This document shows positions 16,300 through 22,805 of a stretch of 38,069 bases of DNA, one piece after another. Below the pieces are notes generated by a model. It had not been told where the DNA came from. It was given only the letters and a program-made list of their open reading frames with translations, and ran no database searches. Source of the stretch: a virus; IMG/VR virus record IMGVR_UViG_3300046782_000916, positions 1-38,069 of that record. One strand, written 5' to 3'. Position numbers and translations under genes: made by a program. How positions within the stretch are numbered: position 1 is the first letter of the stretch; each line of letters opens with the position of its first letter.

Positions 16300-16581
16300 G
16301 TGGAATCTGCGATCCTGTCCGTGATCCCGGTCGAGTTCCTCCAGGAGCTCGCCGCGCAGGCGCTCCAGGAGCAGAAGCTCGCGGTCCCGGAGATCGTCGC
16401 CGAGCTCGTGGCGCTCACGATGCGCCTTGGGGTCCTCAAGCGGATCAAGGAGCCCTGGCGAACGGTGGTCGCCAAGTTCGAGAAGCAGCTCCTCACCTTC
16501 GCGATCTCGGAGATCGTCAAGGTGGCCGAGGACAAGCTGATCGCGGCTGGCCTGCTCCCCGCCCCGGCCCCGGCCGCCTGA
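16300..16581 (+). CDS. Small helical protein, first gene of the Tad2/lysis operon
   Basis: A 93-aa protein with GTG start behind CGGAGGTCAGC. It is entirely helical by appearance, with amphipathic segments and Lys/Arg in the middle and a Pro/Ala end. There is no transmembrane helix and no known family. It is the first gene after the divergent promoter and overlaps the Tad2-like gene by one base (TGATG). Function unknown. Confidence 0.6.
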   Translation: MESAILSVIPVEFLQELAAQALQEQKLAVPEIVAELVALTMRLGVLKRIKEPWRTVVAKFEKQLLTFAISEIVKVAEDKLIAAGLLPAPAPAA

Positions 16582-16931
16582 TGCACACCAAGACGACCGA
16601 TGAGACCCTGCCGCCCCGCGACTTCGGCTGGGCGATCCGCGCGCTGAAGGCCGGTCACCGTGTGCGGCGAGCCGGCTGGAACGGGAAGGGGATGTGGATC
16701 GCGCTGACGCAGGGTCCGCACCTGCACCGCCACCCGACCTCCGCCGGCGACCCGACCGGTTGGACCGGGCGGCTGAACGGCGCTGCTGCTGCGCTGCAGA
16801 CCGCGGAGAGCCCCGACGAGATCCGCATCGGCGACCACATCGACATGCGCGCAGCCGACGGCTCCCTCGTGATCGGCTGGCTCGCGAGCCAGACCGACAT
16901 GCTGTCCGAGGACTGGGAGTTGGTGATCTGA
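16581..16931 (+). CDS. tad2: Tad2-like anti-Thoeris protein (DUF2829)
   Basis: A 116-aa protein with ATG start. The N-terminal motif GWAIRALKAGHRVRRAGWNG followed by KGMWI, and the C-terminal HIDMRAADGSLVIGW, LASQTD and EDWEL, are the hallmarks of DUF2829/Tad2. Known Tad2 proteins form tetramers that sequester cyclic ADP-ribose signals made by Thoeris TIR proteins, so the host NADase or effector is not activated. A segment of about 30 residues between the two conserved halves (rich in Thr, Gly, Pro, then Ala) is longer than in short homologues. Location in the late/lysis operon is notable for a protein expected to act early. Confidence 0.88.
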   Translation: MHTKTTDETLPPRDFGWAIRALKAGHRVRRAGWNGKGMWIALTQGPHLHRHPTSAGDPTGWTGRLNGAAAALQTAESPDEIRIGDHIDMRAADGSLVIGWLASQTDMLSEDWELVI

Positions 16932-17419
16932 TGCGTCGCGTCCTCGCGATCGGTGCGGTGCTCGCGGGCATGCTGCTCCTGCTCGTCGCGATGTCGGCGC
17001 TCGCCGAGCCACCGCAGTGGCCTCCGCCGGAGGTGACGACCCAGCCGCACCCCGACCCGGCCGCCGCACCCCCGATCCCCCCCGCTGTGTCCACCGGCGC
17101 CCCGGCGGTGGACGCGGACACCACCGGGGCCGACTTCCTCGGATGGGTGACGGTCCTGCTCAAGCTCGCGACGGCGTTCGGAGCCGGCGTGGGCTCGGGC
17201 GGGCTCGGCTACCACCTCACTTGTCGTCGGGACCAGCTCTCGCTCAGCCGCGGGCCGATGGATCTCGACGCCCTCAAAGCGCAGCTCGACCGGATCGAGC
17301 AGCGCCTGGAGTGGATACCAGCGGAGATCCCACCGTCCCGCTCCCCGCCGCGTCCCGCGGACCTGCCCGCGCCGCTGCCCCTTCCCGCAGCGCAGCCCAC
17401 CATCGTGACGCCGCTGTGA
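16931..17419 (+). CDS. Two-segment membrane protein in the lysis cassette (holin or spanin candidate)
   Basis: A 162-aa protein whose ATG directly abuts the preceding stop. It has an N-terminal hydrophobic segment at residues 3-24 after two Arg (signal or anchor) and a Pro-rich spacer of about 40 residues. A second hydrophobic stretch lies at about residues 69-97 (FLGWVTVLLKLATAFGAGVG), followed by a cytoplasmic or periplasmic Pro-rich tail with a short coiled coil. The layout suits a holin or a membrane-bound lysis accessory. It is the first of four membrane genes flanking the endolysin. Confidence 0.5.
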   Translation: MRRVLAIGAVLAGMLLLLVAMSALAEPPQWPPPEVTTQPHPDPAAAPPIPPAVSTGAPAVDADTTGADFLGWVTVLLKLATAFGAGVGSGGLGYHLTCRRDQLSLSRGPMDLDALKAQLDRIEQRLEWIPAEIPPSRSPPRPADLPAPLPLPAAQPTIVTPL

Positions 17420-17733
17420 TGCCGGGCTCCGATGTCCTCGAGCGGATCCGGGCGGAGCTCGGCGGGTCGGGGGCGCTCCAGGGGCCCGTCTACTCCCCGT
17501 CCGGCCGCGAGCTGACGTCGAGCGAGGCGGTGGAGTGGCGCGTCACTCGGGTGGACGCGAAGCTCGAGCTCATGATCGAGCTCGGGCGCGAGCCTCAGGC
17601 GACGCTCGGGATCCCCGACCTCCGGCCGGTGCCCGTGTGGGTGCAGGCGGCCGTGCTGTCGATCGGGGTGGGGCTGTTCGTGACGCAGGGGTTCGGCCTA
17701 CTCGCGGTGCTGATCCTCTGGATCAAGGTCTGA
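17419..17733 (+). CDS. Small membrane protein, holin candidate
   Basis: A 104-aa protein with ATG overlapping the preceding stop (TGATG). Residues 1-68 are soluble with a charged helix. The C-terminal 34 residues are strongly hydrophobic (VWVQAAVLSIGVGLFV, then FGLLAVLILWI), enough for one long or two short membrane spans, and the protein ends in Lys-Val. It lies 11 bp upstream of the endolysin, the usual place for a holin. No family is recognised. Confidence 0.55.
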   Translation: MPGSDVLERIRAELGGSGALQGPVYSPSGRELTSSEAVEWRVTRVDAKLELMIELGREPQATLGIPDLRPVPVWVQAAVLSIGVGLFVTQGFGLLAVLILWIKV

Positions 17734-17744
17734 CGGAGGTGTCC

Positions 17745-18344
17745 GTGCCCTGGTGGCCGTTCAGCCGGAAGCCCGCCTCCCCCGTCGACGCGCCTGCGCC
17801 GATCGAGACCCCGCCCGTGCCCGCTCCGCCCGCGCCGGTGCCGATCGTGACGCCCCCCGTGACGCCGGCACCGGTGCTGGCTCCGACGCCGGCCGGGGTG
17901 TGGTGGTGCTCCCAGTTCCCGGGCAGTCGCGACCTCGCCGACCTCGCCGAGCCGTTCCGGACGTCGGTCGAGCGCTTCGTGGCCGACCTGCTCTCGCGCG
18001 GGTGCCGGGTCGAGATCACCGCGACGCGCCGCCCCGAGCAGCGCGCCTGGCTCATGCGCCAGGCGTGGGACATCGTCCACGGGCTCGTGCGGCTCGACGA
18101 GGTCCCGGTGCGGCCGGACATCCCGGTCCAGCCCTGGACGCTCGTGGGGGCGCTCGACATGCGCGCCGAGTACGGGCTCGTCGTCCGCCCGGCGCTCGAC
18201 AGCCGGCACATCCAGGGGCTCGCGATCGACATGCGCGTGGGCGACTGGATGGCTTCCGACGAGGAGCTGGGGGCGCTCGGGGCGTCGTTCGGGGTCCACA
18301 AGCTCGCTGGAGACGCTGTTCATTGGAGCTCCGATGGCCACTAG
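17745..18344 (+). CDS. Endolysin, M15-type zinc peptidase
   Basis: A 199-aa protein. GTG 17745 is chosen because GGAGGT ends four bases upstream. Residues 10-50 are a Pro/Ala/Val linker after an aromatic MPWWPF start. The catalytic domain spans about residues 52-199. SRHIQGLAID (153-162) supplies His155 and Asp162, and VHW at 192-194 supplies His193, the three zinc ligands of VanY/L-Ala-D-Glu peptidases (M15). It would cut the peptide cross-link or stem of peptidoglycan. There is no signal peptide, so it needs a holin. No separate wall-binding domain is seen apart from the N-terminal linker. Confidence 0.82.
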   Translation: MPWWPFSRKPASPVDAPAPIETPPVPAPPAPVPIVTPPVTPAPVLAPTPAGVWWCSQFPGSRDLADLAEPFRTSVERFVADLLSRGCRVEITATRRPEQRAWLMRQAWDIVHGLVRLDEVPVRPDIPVQPWTLVGALDMRAEYGLVVRPALDSRHIQGLAIDMRVGDWMASDEELGALGASFGVHKLAGDAVHWSSDGH

Positions 18345-18642
18345 CACCGACCCCCAGCCCGAACCGCGCCCCTCCTACTTCTCGGAGGTGACGCTGTCCG
18401 ACGAGGGGAGCCGACCCGACGATGCGGCGGAGGGCGTACTGCTCCACCGCCGCGTCCCGAGCCGGGCCGGGCTGCCGCTGACCGAGGCGGTGGGTCGGCT
18501 CGTCGAGCGGCTGGGCAAGGCCGAGGTGAGGCTCCACCGGCTGGAGGTCGCCGGCGGGGTCGTGGCCGGCGTACTACTCGGGGTCGTGGGGCTGGCGCTC
18601 GCGGAGGCGGTGCTGCTCGTCGTACTGTGGAGGGGGCTGTGA
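18334..18642 (+). CDS. Tail-anchored membrane protein of the lysis cassette
   Basis: A 102-aa protein with ATG start overlapping the endolysin by 11 bp. A polar, acidic N-terminus (1-50) leads to a coiled-coil-like helix (about 51-70) and a C-terminal hydrophobic span (residues 73-98, GGVVAGVLLGVVGLALAEAV). It ends RGL. One span, N-in topology and small size suit a holin, antiholin or spanin-like protein. I cannot tell which of the four membrane proteins is the holin. Confidence 0.52.
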   Translation: MATSTDPQPEPRPSYFSEVTLSDEGSRPDDAAEGVLLHRRVPSRAGLPLTEAVGRLVERLGKAEVRLHRLEVAGGVVAGVLLGVVGLALAEAVLLVVLWRGL

Positions 18643-18974
18643 CCAGCGGGACCGTCGCCTACCTGAAGAAGCACCTGGACCCGCGCCCACTGTCGATCAC
18701 GGCCAACTCCGAGGCCGAGGGCGTCTTCGACCGAGACAGCGCGTACCGCGACCAGACCCAGAGGACCCGCAACGTCGTCCGCGGGATCCTCGAGGAGTTC
18801 GAGCGGCAGGCGGTCCCGGACGACACCCTCGTGCCTGCGCTGCCGACGCCCGAGGACCGGTGGGCGTGGCTGTCGAACGCGGTCAAGGGCGGGATCGTCG
18901 GCGCGGCGCTGGCGCTCCATCTCGTCGAGGTGACTGTGATCGCGTGGCTGGTCCTCGACGCGGCGCGCCGCTAG
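18639..18974 (+). CDS. Second tail-anchored membrane protein of the lysis cassette
   Basis: A 111-aa protein. GTG 18639 overlaps the preceding stop by four bases; GTG 18627 is an alternative but would place GGAGGGG inside the gene. Residues 1-80 are soluble and charged, with a Lys-Lys-His near the start. Residues 86-107 form one transmembrane span (GGIVGAALALHLVEVTVIAW). Same topology as the gene before it. It is the last gene of the rightward operon and ends within a GC hairpin. Confidence 0.52.
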   Translation: MTSGTVAYLKKHLDPRPLSITANSEAEGVFDRDSAYRDQTQRTRNVVRGILEEFERQAVPDDTLVPALPTPEDRWAWLSNAVKGGIVGAALALHLVEVTVIAWLVLDAARR

Positions 18975-18989
18975 CCCCTCTCGGGGCGC
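18974..18989. terminator. GC hairpin between convergent genes, copy 1
   Basis: GCCCCTCTCGGGGCGC begins at the last base of the preceding stop codon. The stem GCCCC/GGGGC has a loop of TCTC. It lies between two converging genes and may end transcription from both sides. The same 16 bases recur at 19195-19210. No T-run follows. Confidence 0.5.
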
Positions 18990-18992
18990 TCG

Positions 18993-19178
18993 CTACGCCT
19001 GGACGATCCGGTAGAAGTGGACCGCCGTGCGGCCCTCCTCCATCCACTCTCCGTTCCGGAGTCGGACGGCGCCGAGCTCGCGGAGCCTCGTGTGCGCTTC
19101 GCGCTTCGAGTCGACGACGATCTCCGACCGCCACTCGAACCCGCCCGCCCGCAACGTCTGCTTCTCGATCGTGTACAC
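18993..19178 (-). CDS. Small hypothetical protein
   Basis: A 61-aa protein with GTG start behind a perfect AAGGAGGTG site. Compact alpha/beta composition: strand, FEWRSEIVVDSK, helix with REAHTRLRELG, then NGEW and a closing strand VHFYRIVQ. This looks like a complete small domain that might bind nucleic acid or protein. It lies downstream of hairpin copy 2, so it may be expressed by readthrough from the 42-bp promoter upstream of 19408. Confidence 0.6.
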   Translation of the reverse strand: MYTIEKQTLRAGGFEWRSEIVVDSKREAHTRLRELGAVRLRNGEWMEEGRTAVHFYRIVQA

Positions 19179-19194
19179 GACACCTCCTTAAATT

Positions 19195-19210
19195 GCCCCT
19201 CTCGGGGCGC
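19195..19210. terminator. GC hairpin copy 2, between two reverse genes
   Basis: Identical 16-base copy of the hairpin at 18974-18989. It lies between the genes at 19214-19408 and 18993-19178, just before the strong ribosome site of the latter. It could be a partial terminator or an RNA processing site setting the ratio of the two small proteins. Confidence 0.4.
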
Positions 19211-19213
19211 CCG

Positions 19214-19408
19214 TCAGAACAGGACCACCCCGACCAGGTCGCTGGCGCCGACCACCCGGAGGTCGGTCCGCCAGGCGCGGGGGAGCGGGCTCCAGGTCCG
19301 GGCGCGGGCCCAGATGTGGGGCTCGTTCTGGCGGCGGGCGAGGGTGGCGGCGTTCGCGAGGGTCACGAGGCGGGTGTAGGCGGCGCGGGTCACGGTCAGG
19401 GTGCGCAT
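19214..19408 (-). CDS. Small basic hypothetical protein
   Basis: A 64-aa protein with ATG start behind GGAGGACGAG. It is Arg/Ala-rich, with an N-terminal strand-helix (RTLTVTRAAYTRLVTLA) and a C-terminal hydrophobic end (DLVGVVLF). The first residues resemble short phage proteins that bind nucleic acid, but no family is certain. It is the first gene behind copy A of the repeated promoter/operator. Confidence 0.55.
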   Translation of the reverse strand: MRTLTVTRAAYTRLVTLANAATLARRQNEPHIWARARTWSPLPRAWRTDLRVVGASDLVGVVLF

Positions 19409-19425
19409 CTCGTCCTCCGATGCTT

Positions 19426-19467
19426 ATACTCTATCAGAGTCTCTGTACTCTGCAAGGGTATTTGTAG
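19426..19467 (-). promoter_or_regulatory. 42-bp promoter/operator element, copy A
   Basis: 40 of 42 bases match copy B at 19968-20009. On the minus strand TTGCAG (19450-19455) and TAGAGT (19428-19433) are spaced 16 bp, a plausible sigma-70-type promoter. Between them lie alternating half-sites ACTCT/AGAGT/ACTCT, including the inverted repeat ACTCTATCAGAGT. Conservation across both boxes and the half-sites argues for one regulator controlling two transcripts. Confidence 0.65.
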
Positions 19468-19485
19468 AGGCGAAGATCGTGCCAA

Positions 19486-19695
19486 CTACTCCGAGCCGCC
19501 GCGGGGTCCGGAGAACCGCTTGCGAGCCCGCTCGCGGGCGGCGTCGGTCGATCGGCCGTCCGGCTCGACCTCTCCCCCGAGCGCGGCCGTCCGGAGGTAC
19601 TCGGACCGGGGCACCTCGCCGCGGCGCTCGTCGAGTAGCGCCGCCTCCGCCTCGGTCAGCCACGTGGTGACGCAGACCGAGCGCCGCTGGCTCAC
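19486..19695 (-). CDS. Ribbon-helix-helix DNA-binding protein
   Basis: A 69-aa protein with GTG start overlapping the preceding stop. An N-terminal strand SVCVTTWLT is followed by helix EAEAALLDERR, a turn, and helix SEYLRTAAL. This is the beta-alpha-alpha pattern of Arc/CopG/MobC-type ribbon-helix-helix proteins. The C-terminus is a charged Arg/Asp-rich tail. Such proteins bind as dimers to repeated short half-sites, like those in the two 42-bp elements flanking this gene pair. Autoregulation is therefore likely but inferred. Confidence 0.68.
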   Translation of the reverse strand: MSQRRSVCVTTWLTEAEAALLDERRGEVPRSEYLRTAALGGEVEPDGRSTDAARERARKRFSGPRGGSE

Positions 19696-19925
19696 CGGGG
19701 GCGTTCCGCGGCGTCGCGGGCCACCTGCATCTCCTCCCGGTCGATCGGCTGGCCGTCGATCCGCTCGGCGCAGATCGCGACCCTGTTGCTCCCGGCCGGG
19801 ATCTTCCGGCTCCGGCGCTGGGCCTCACGGACCGCGATCTCCAGCGTGGCGTGGGTGCTGAAGACCTGCACCCGCTCGCTCCCGTTGTACTGGGCCACCT
19901 GGAACACTGCTTCCGACGGGTTCAT
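19692..19925 (-). CDS. Small hypothetical protein upstream of the RHH gene
   Basis: A 77-aa protein from the ATG at 19925, chosen because GGGAGACGAG precedes it in the same way as in the gene at 19408. An ATG at 19952 has its ribosome site too close, and the longest frame start at 19997 lies inside the promoter. It has an alpha/beta pattern: strand AVFQVAQYNG, strand VQVFST, helix LEIAVREAQRRS, strand VAICAERIDG. It may be a partner of the RHH protein. A toxin role is conceivable but unsupported. Confidence 0.58.
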   Translation of the reverse strand: MNPSEAVFQVAQYNGSERVQVFSTHATLEIAVREAQRRSRKIPAGSNRVAICAERIDGQPIDREEMQVARDAAERPR

Positions 19926-19967
19926 CTCGTCTCCCGGTCGGTCGGCGTCCATCGCCTCCCGACACCA

Positions 19968-20009
19968 ATACTCTATCAGAGTCTCTGGACTCTGCAAGGG
20001 TATTTGTGG
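19968..20009 (-). promoter_or_regulatory. 42-bp promoter/operator element, copy B
   Basis: Second copy, differing from copy A only at two positions (T to G and A to G). The same TTGCAG and TAGAGT boxes and ACTCT/AGAGT half-sites are kept. It drives the two-gene transcript 19925 to 19486. Flanking sequences of the copies differ, so this is a conserved functional element and not a gene duplication. Confidence 0.65.
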
Positions 20010-20056
20010 TTACGCGGGGCGTGTAACTGAGGCTGGGCCAGACCTTGGGCCAGATG

Positions 20057-20094
20057 GGGGTGGCTGGGGGTGGAATGCCTGGCCCAGCCACCCC
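20057..20094 (-). terminator. Terminator of the long leftward operon
   Basis: GGGGTGGCTGGG (20057-20068) pairs perfectly with CCCAGCCACCCC (20083-20094) around a 14-base loop. It lies 60 bases downstream of the last gene of the leftward operon and upstream of promoter copy B. A smaller hairpin CTCCC-CTT-GGGAG near 20133-20145 is just past the stop codon. There is no clear T-run, so it is a strong GC stem of the kind used in high-GC genomes. Confidence 0.7.
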
Positions 20095-20153
20095 GGCGAT
20101 CAGCCTACCGCCTGCCTTCTACGGGGCTCCGGCTCCCCTTGGGAGTACTCGTT

Positions 20154-20777
20154 TCACTGGTTCGACCTCGACTCCGTAGGAGGTTGGGCCAGGAGCTGGG
20201 CCAGACTCGCGAGCTCGACGAGCATCTTCGCGAACCCGATCGGGCTCGTCTCCGCCTCCCGCTTCCGCAGACGGGGAAGGTGGGTTCGTCCGCCGCCGTT
20301 CGACAAGAACGACACGAGGGCCGTCGCCTCGGGCCTCGACCAGTCGAGCGAGGGCGGATCGGGGCCGACGTAGTACAGCCACGTCAGCTTCTGGGCCCGG
20401 TGGCCGTACGCCGCCTGGCTCACCTCGGTCAGCCAGCCCGGACCGAACAGCTCCCGCTGCCAACCGCGCGGGGGTGGGGTCGGCAACCCGTACCGCGGCC
20501 AGGCCAGCGACCAGGCGGGGTGCTCGAGTACGCCGCCCCAGCGACGGACGGACGCGAGCGCGCTCTCGAAGCACCCGCCGTCGTCACCGACGCGGTAGCC
20601 GTACCGGGCCTCGACGACGCGCGCGATCCGGCACCACCGCTCGCACGGCGGGTGCGTGACGACGCGACGCGGGCCTGCGTAGAGCCTCGCGTCCCGCGCC
20701 TCGTCCCACCAGTCCACTACGAGGGACGGGTAGGGGCCGTCAGCGCGCACGAACAGCGCGGACACGTCAGCGGTCAC
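20154..20777 (-). CDS. Methyltransferase-like protein with HPPC motif, function uncertain
   Basis: A 207-aa protein with GTG start behind GAGGAGGTGGG. THPPCERW (about residues 41-48) and GGVLEHPAWS (about 80-89) resemble the PPC catalytic loop and the following ENP-type motif of cytosine-C5 methyltransferase-like phage proteins. The SAM-binding FxGxG motif I is not visible, so it may be a degenerate or divergent member. Several Trp residues surround the motifs. It is the last gene of the leftward operon and separated from the previous gene by 36 bp. Other possibility: a phage-specific protein sharing only the PPC loop. Confidence 0.4.
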   Translation of the reverse strand: MTADVSALFVRADGPYPSLVVDWWDEARDARLYAGPRRVVTHPPCERWCRIARVVEARYGYRVGDDGGCFESALASVRRWGGVLEHPAWSLAWPRYGLPTPPPRGWQRELFGPGWLTEVSQAAYGHRAQKLTWLYYVGPDPPSLDWSRPEATALVSFLSNGGGRTHLPRLRKREAETSPIGFAKMLVELASLAQLLAQPPTESRSNQ

Positions 20778-20813
20778 CCCACCTCCTCGAGCTTCCTCGT
20801 CACGGGGAACCGT

Positions 20814-21014
20814 TCATGGCGCCCTCCCGAGCCCGTCACGCAGGCGACCCCACCGGACCAGCTCCTCCTCCAGCACCAGCGCCGCGCGCTCGGCCTCCAG
20901 TACCGCTTCGGCGGCAGCGCGACGGGCGTGGTGCAGCTCGGCGGCGGCCTCCTCGACGCGCCACTGCGCCTCCTCGAGCATGTCGAGCGGAGTGAGGATC
21001 GGGAGCGCGCTCAC
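20814..21014 (-). CDS. Small coiled-coil protein
   Basis: A 66-aa protein with GTG start overlapping the thyX stop. Residues 11-55 form one long Ala/Glu/Leu helix with heptad spacing, ending with a basic segment. No family is recognised. It is a typical small accessory of an early operon and may act by oligomerising or binding a partner. Confidence 0.6.
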   Translation of the reverse strand: MSALPILTPLDMLEEAQWRVEEAAAELHHARRAAAEAVLEAERAALVLEEELVRWGRLRDGLGRAP

Positions 21015-21754
21015 GGCGTCCTCCCGAGCCGGAACAGTTCCCACGTCCGCGGGAACTGCTCGGCGACGATCGACCCCACCGCCTCGGCGAACTGCCGGAT
21101 CTCCCACTGCGCCGCGGGGTCCATCCGGAGCGTCAGGAACCCAAGCCAGTTGCGCAGGTTCGCGCTGGCCCGCATCCGGCTGTACCGGGCCACGGGCATT
21201 CCGAGCCGGGCCAACTCCTTGGGGACGCCGCACGCGAGCGCGATCTCGTACGCGGTCTGGAACGTGGCGTACTGGCCCGCCAGCGCAGACCGGAACGCCT
21301 GCGCGGCCTCGACGCTCAGGAGGTCAGCCCCCCGGAGCGCGCCGGCCTGCCGGTTGCCGGAGGCCGGCATCATCAACCGCTCGACGGTGGGCAGGTAGTG
21401 CAGTTCGGGCAGCGGGGCGTACCGAGCCGACATCTCGGAATACGACTGCGTCCGGTGCCGATGCCACTCGCGGAAGACGAAGATCGGAGCCTGGATCTCC
21501 AGCACCATGCCGGCGAACTCGAACGGCGTGCTGTGCGCGTGCTGGTACAGGTAGGCCAAGAGCTTCGCGTCGGAGTCCCAGCCACGGAAGCTGGCTTGAG
21601 TGCTCTGGCGGGCGGCTTCGATGATGCCGCACTCGTGGTCGACGATGAGGTCACCGTTGGCGTCCTCCCTGTCGGTCTCGCCCGCGTCCCCGTGGCCCCA
21701 CACCTCGACGAGCCGGACGTAGCCGTGGTCGAGGACCGTCAGGTGCGGGCTCAC
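21011..21754 (-). CDS. thyX: Flavin-dependent thymidylate synthase ThyX
   Basis: A 247-aa protein with GTG start coupled to the preceding gene. The family signature RHR-x7-S is present as RHRTQSYSEMS (residues 99-109), followed by ARY. It converts dUMP to dTMP using methylene-THF, NADPH and FAD, supplying thymidylate for phage DNA. Length fits the family (about 220-250). It is followed by a coiled-coil protein and preceded by DUF3310, a common partner in phage nucleotide modules. The ThyX fold is complete from the N-terminal strand to the C-terminal helix (PRTWELFRL). Confidence 0.95.
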   Translation of the reverse strand: MSPHLTVLDHGYVRLVEVWGHGDAGETDREDANGDLIVDHECGIIEAARQSTQASFRGWDSDAKLLAYLYQHAHSTPFEFAGMVLEIQAPIFVFREWHRHRTQSYSEMSARYAPLPELHYLPTVERLMMPASGNRQAGALRGADLLSVEAAQAFRSALAGQYATFQTAYEIALACGVPKELARLGMPVARYSRMRASANLRNWLGFLTLRMDPAAQWEIRQFAEAVGSIVAEQFPRTWELFRLGRTP

Positions 21755-22011
21755 CGCTGCCCCCGGTACGCCCGCGGGTCGGCCTCGCCGAACTGCACGT
21801 GGCGGGCCATCTGGCGGTACCAGCGCGCTTTCTCGAGATCGACCTCGGCCGGCCCCTTGTGCCCGGCCCGCAGTTCGTACTTGCGAGCGTTCCCGATGCA
21901 GAACGCCGCGAACCGTTCGTCGCCCAGCTCCTCGCGGATGATGTCGATCGCCTCGCGCCCCGTCGCCGTGTACCGGCTCGGGGCCGCGTCGAATCCCGTG
22001 TCATCGTTCAC
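21751..22011 (-). CDS. DUF3310 phage protein
   Basis: An 86-aa protein with GTG start overlapping the ERF stop. The C-terminal half KYELRAGHKGPAEVDLEKARW (about residues 44-64, read without gaps apart from start and end) matches DUF3310, where R-x-x-K-G-x-x-D-L-x-K-A-x-W-Y is conserved. The family occurs widely in phages near nucleotide-metabolism genes; its biochemical role is not established. Adjacency to thyX fits a link to nucleotide supply. Confidence 0.8.
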   Translation of the reverse strand: MNDDTGFDAAPSRYTATGREAIDIIREELGDERFAAFCIGNARKYELRAGHKGPAEVDLEKARWYRQMARHVQFGEADPRAYRGQR

Positions 22012-22805
22012 GCCGCACCTCCCGCCGTCTGCTCGTCGCGCCCGGCCCACTCCAGGATCGCGACCCGCAGCGACGGATCGGCGAGGCGGCGGAGGAGTTC
22101 GGCCCGCTGCTCCGACGACAGGTACGCCGGTGTGGTCTTGCCCTGCGCTTCGCGGTACGCCGAGAGCACCTCGAGCGGTACCGCGGGCTCCACGAGCTGC
22201 CCGAGCAGCCCCTCGAACCGCTCGCGCTCCACCGTCGTCCACCGCTGGCCTCCCCCGCTCGACCCCTCAGGGCCTGCACCACGAGCAGCCGAGGACGCGC
22301 CCGACACTCCGGACGCCGACGTCGAGGGGGGAGGCGAAGGGCGGCGCTGGTCGTGGTGCTGCTGCGCCGAGTCGGCGTCGCGACGAGGGGGCGGCTCGCG
22401 GTGGCGCTCGGCGTCCTCACCGGTCGGGACCAGGAAGGTGTGCCGCAGCGCATACTTGAGGGCGCCCGTCATCGCCTTGTAGACGCCCTTGTCCTCCCCG
22501 TCGATCCCGCAGCCGGGCGCTTGCACGGTCCTGCACTCGCCGCTCGCGTGCAGCAGGGCGTAGGTGACGAGCACCTCCGTGCGCCACTGGGGCTTGCCCT
22601 TGCCGTCGGGGCTGTGCTCTACCGTCTTGACGTCTACCCGCTCCGGGATCATCGCCAGCCCGACCTCTGCCATGGCGGGCTGCAACACCGTCAACAAGTC
22701 CTCGTCGCTCGCGTACGAGTAGCGGTGGAACGTGTTCTTCCCGGTCTCGGGCACGTACCGTACCCGGGCCATGACGGCGCAAAGCGCCTTGGCAAGCTCG
22801 CTCAC
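22008..22805 (-). CDS. erf: ERF-family single-strand annealing protein
   Basis: A 265-aa protein. GTG 22805 overlaps the HNH stop; a TTG four codons upstream is rejected. The N-terminal domain (residues 1-130) has the family pattern: NTFHRYSYASDEDL (24-37) and DKGVYKAMTGALKYALRHTF (105-124) followed by LVPTGED, which recall the Erf/Sak GxxxKAxTxAxKYxL motif. A Pro/Ser/Ala linker (135-190) connects to a helical C-terminal domain. The protein promotes annealing of complementary ssDNA and phage recombination. No partner exonuclease is visible nearby. Confidence 0.85.
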   Translation of the reverse strand: MSELAKALCAVMARVRYVPETGKNTFHRYSYASDEDLLTVLQPAMAEVGLAMIPERVDVKTVEHSPDGKGKPQWRTEVLVTYALLHASGECRTVQAPGCGIDGEDKGVYKAMTGALKYALRHTFLVPTGEDAERHREPPPRRDADSAQQHHDQRRPSPPPSTSASGVSGASSAARGAGPEGSSGGGQRWTTVERERFEGLLGQLVEPAVPLEVLSAYREAQGKTTPAYLSSEQRAELLRRLADPSLRVAILEWAGRDEQTAGGAA

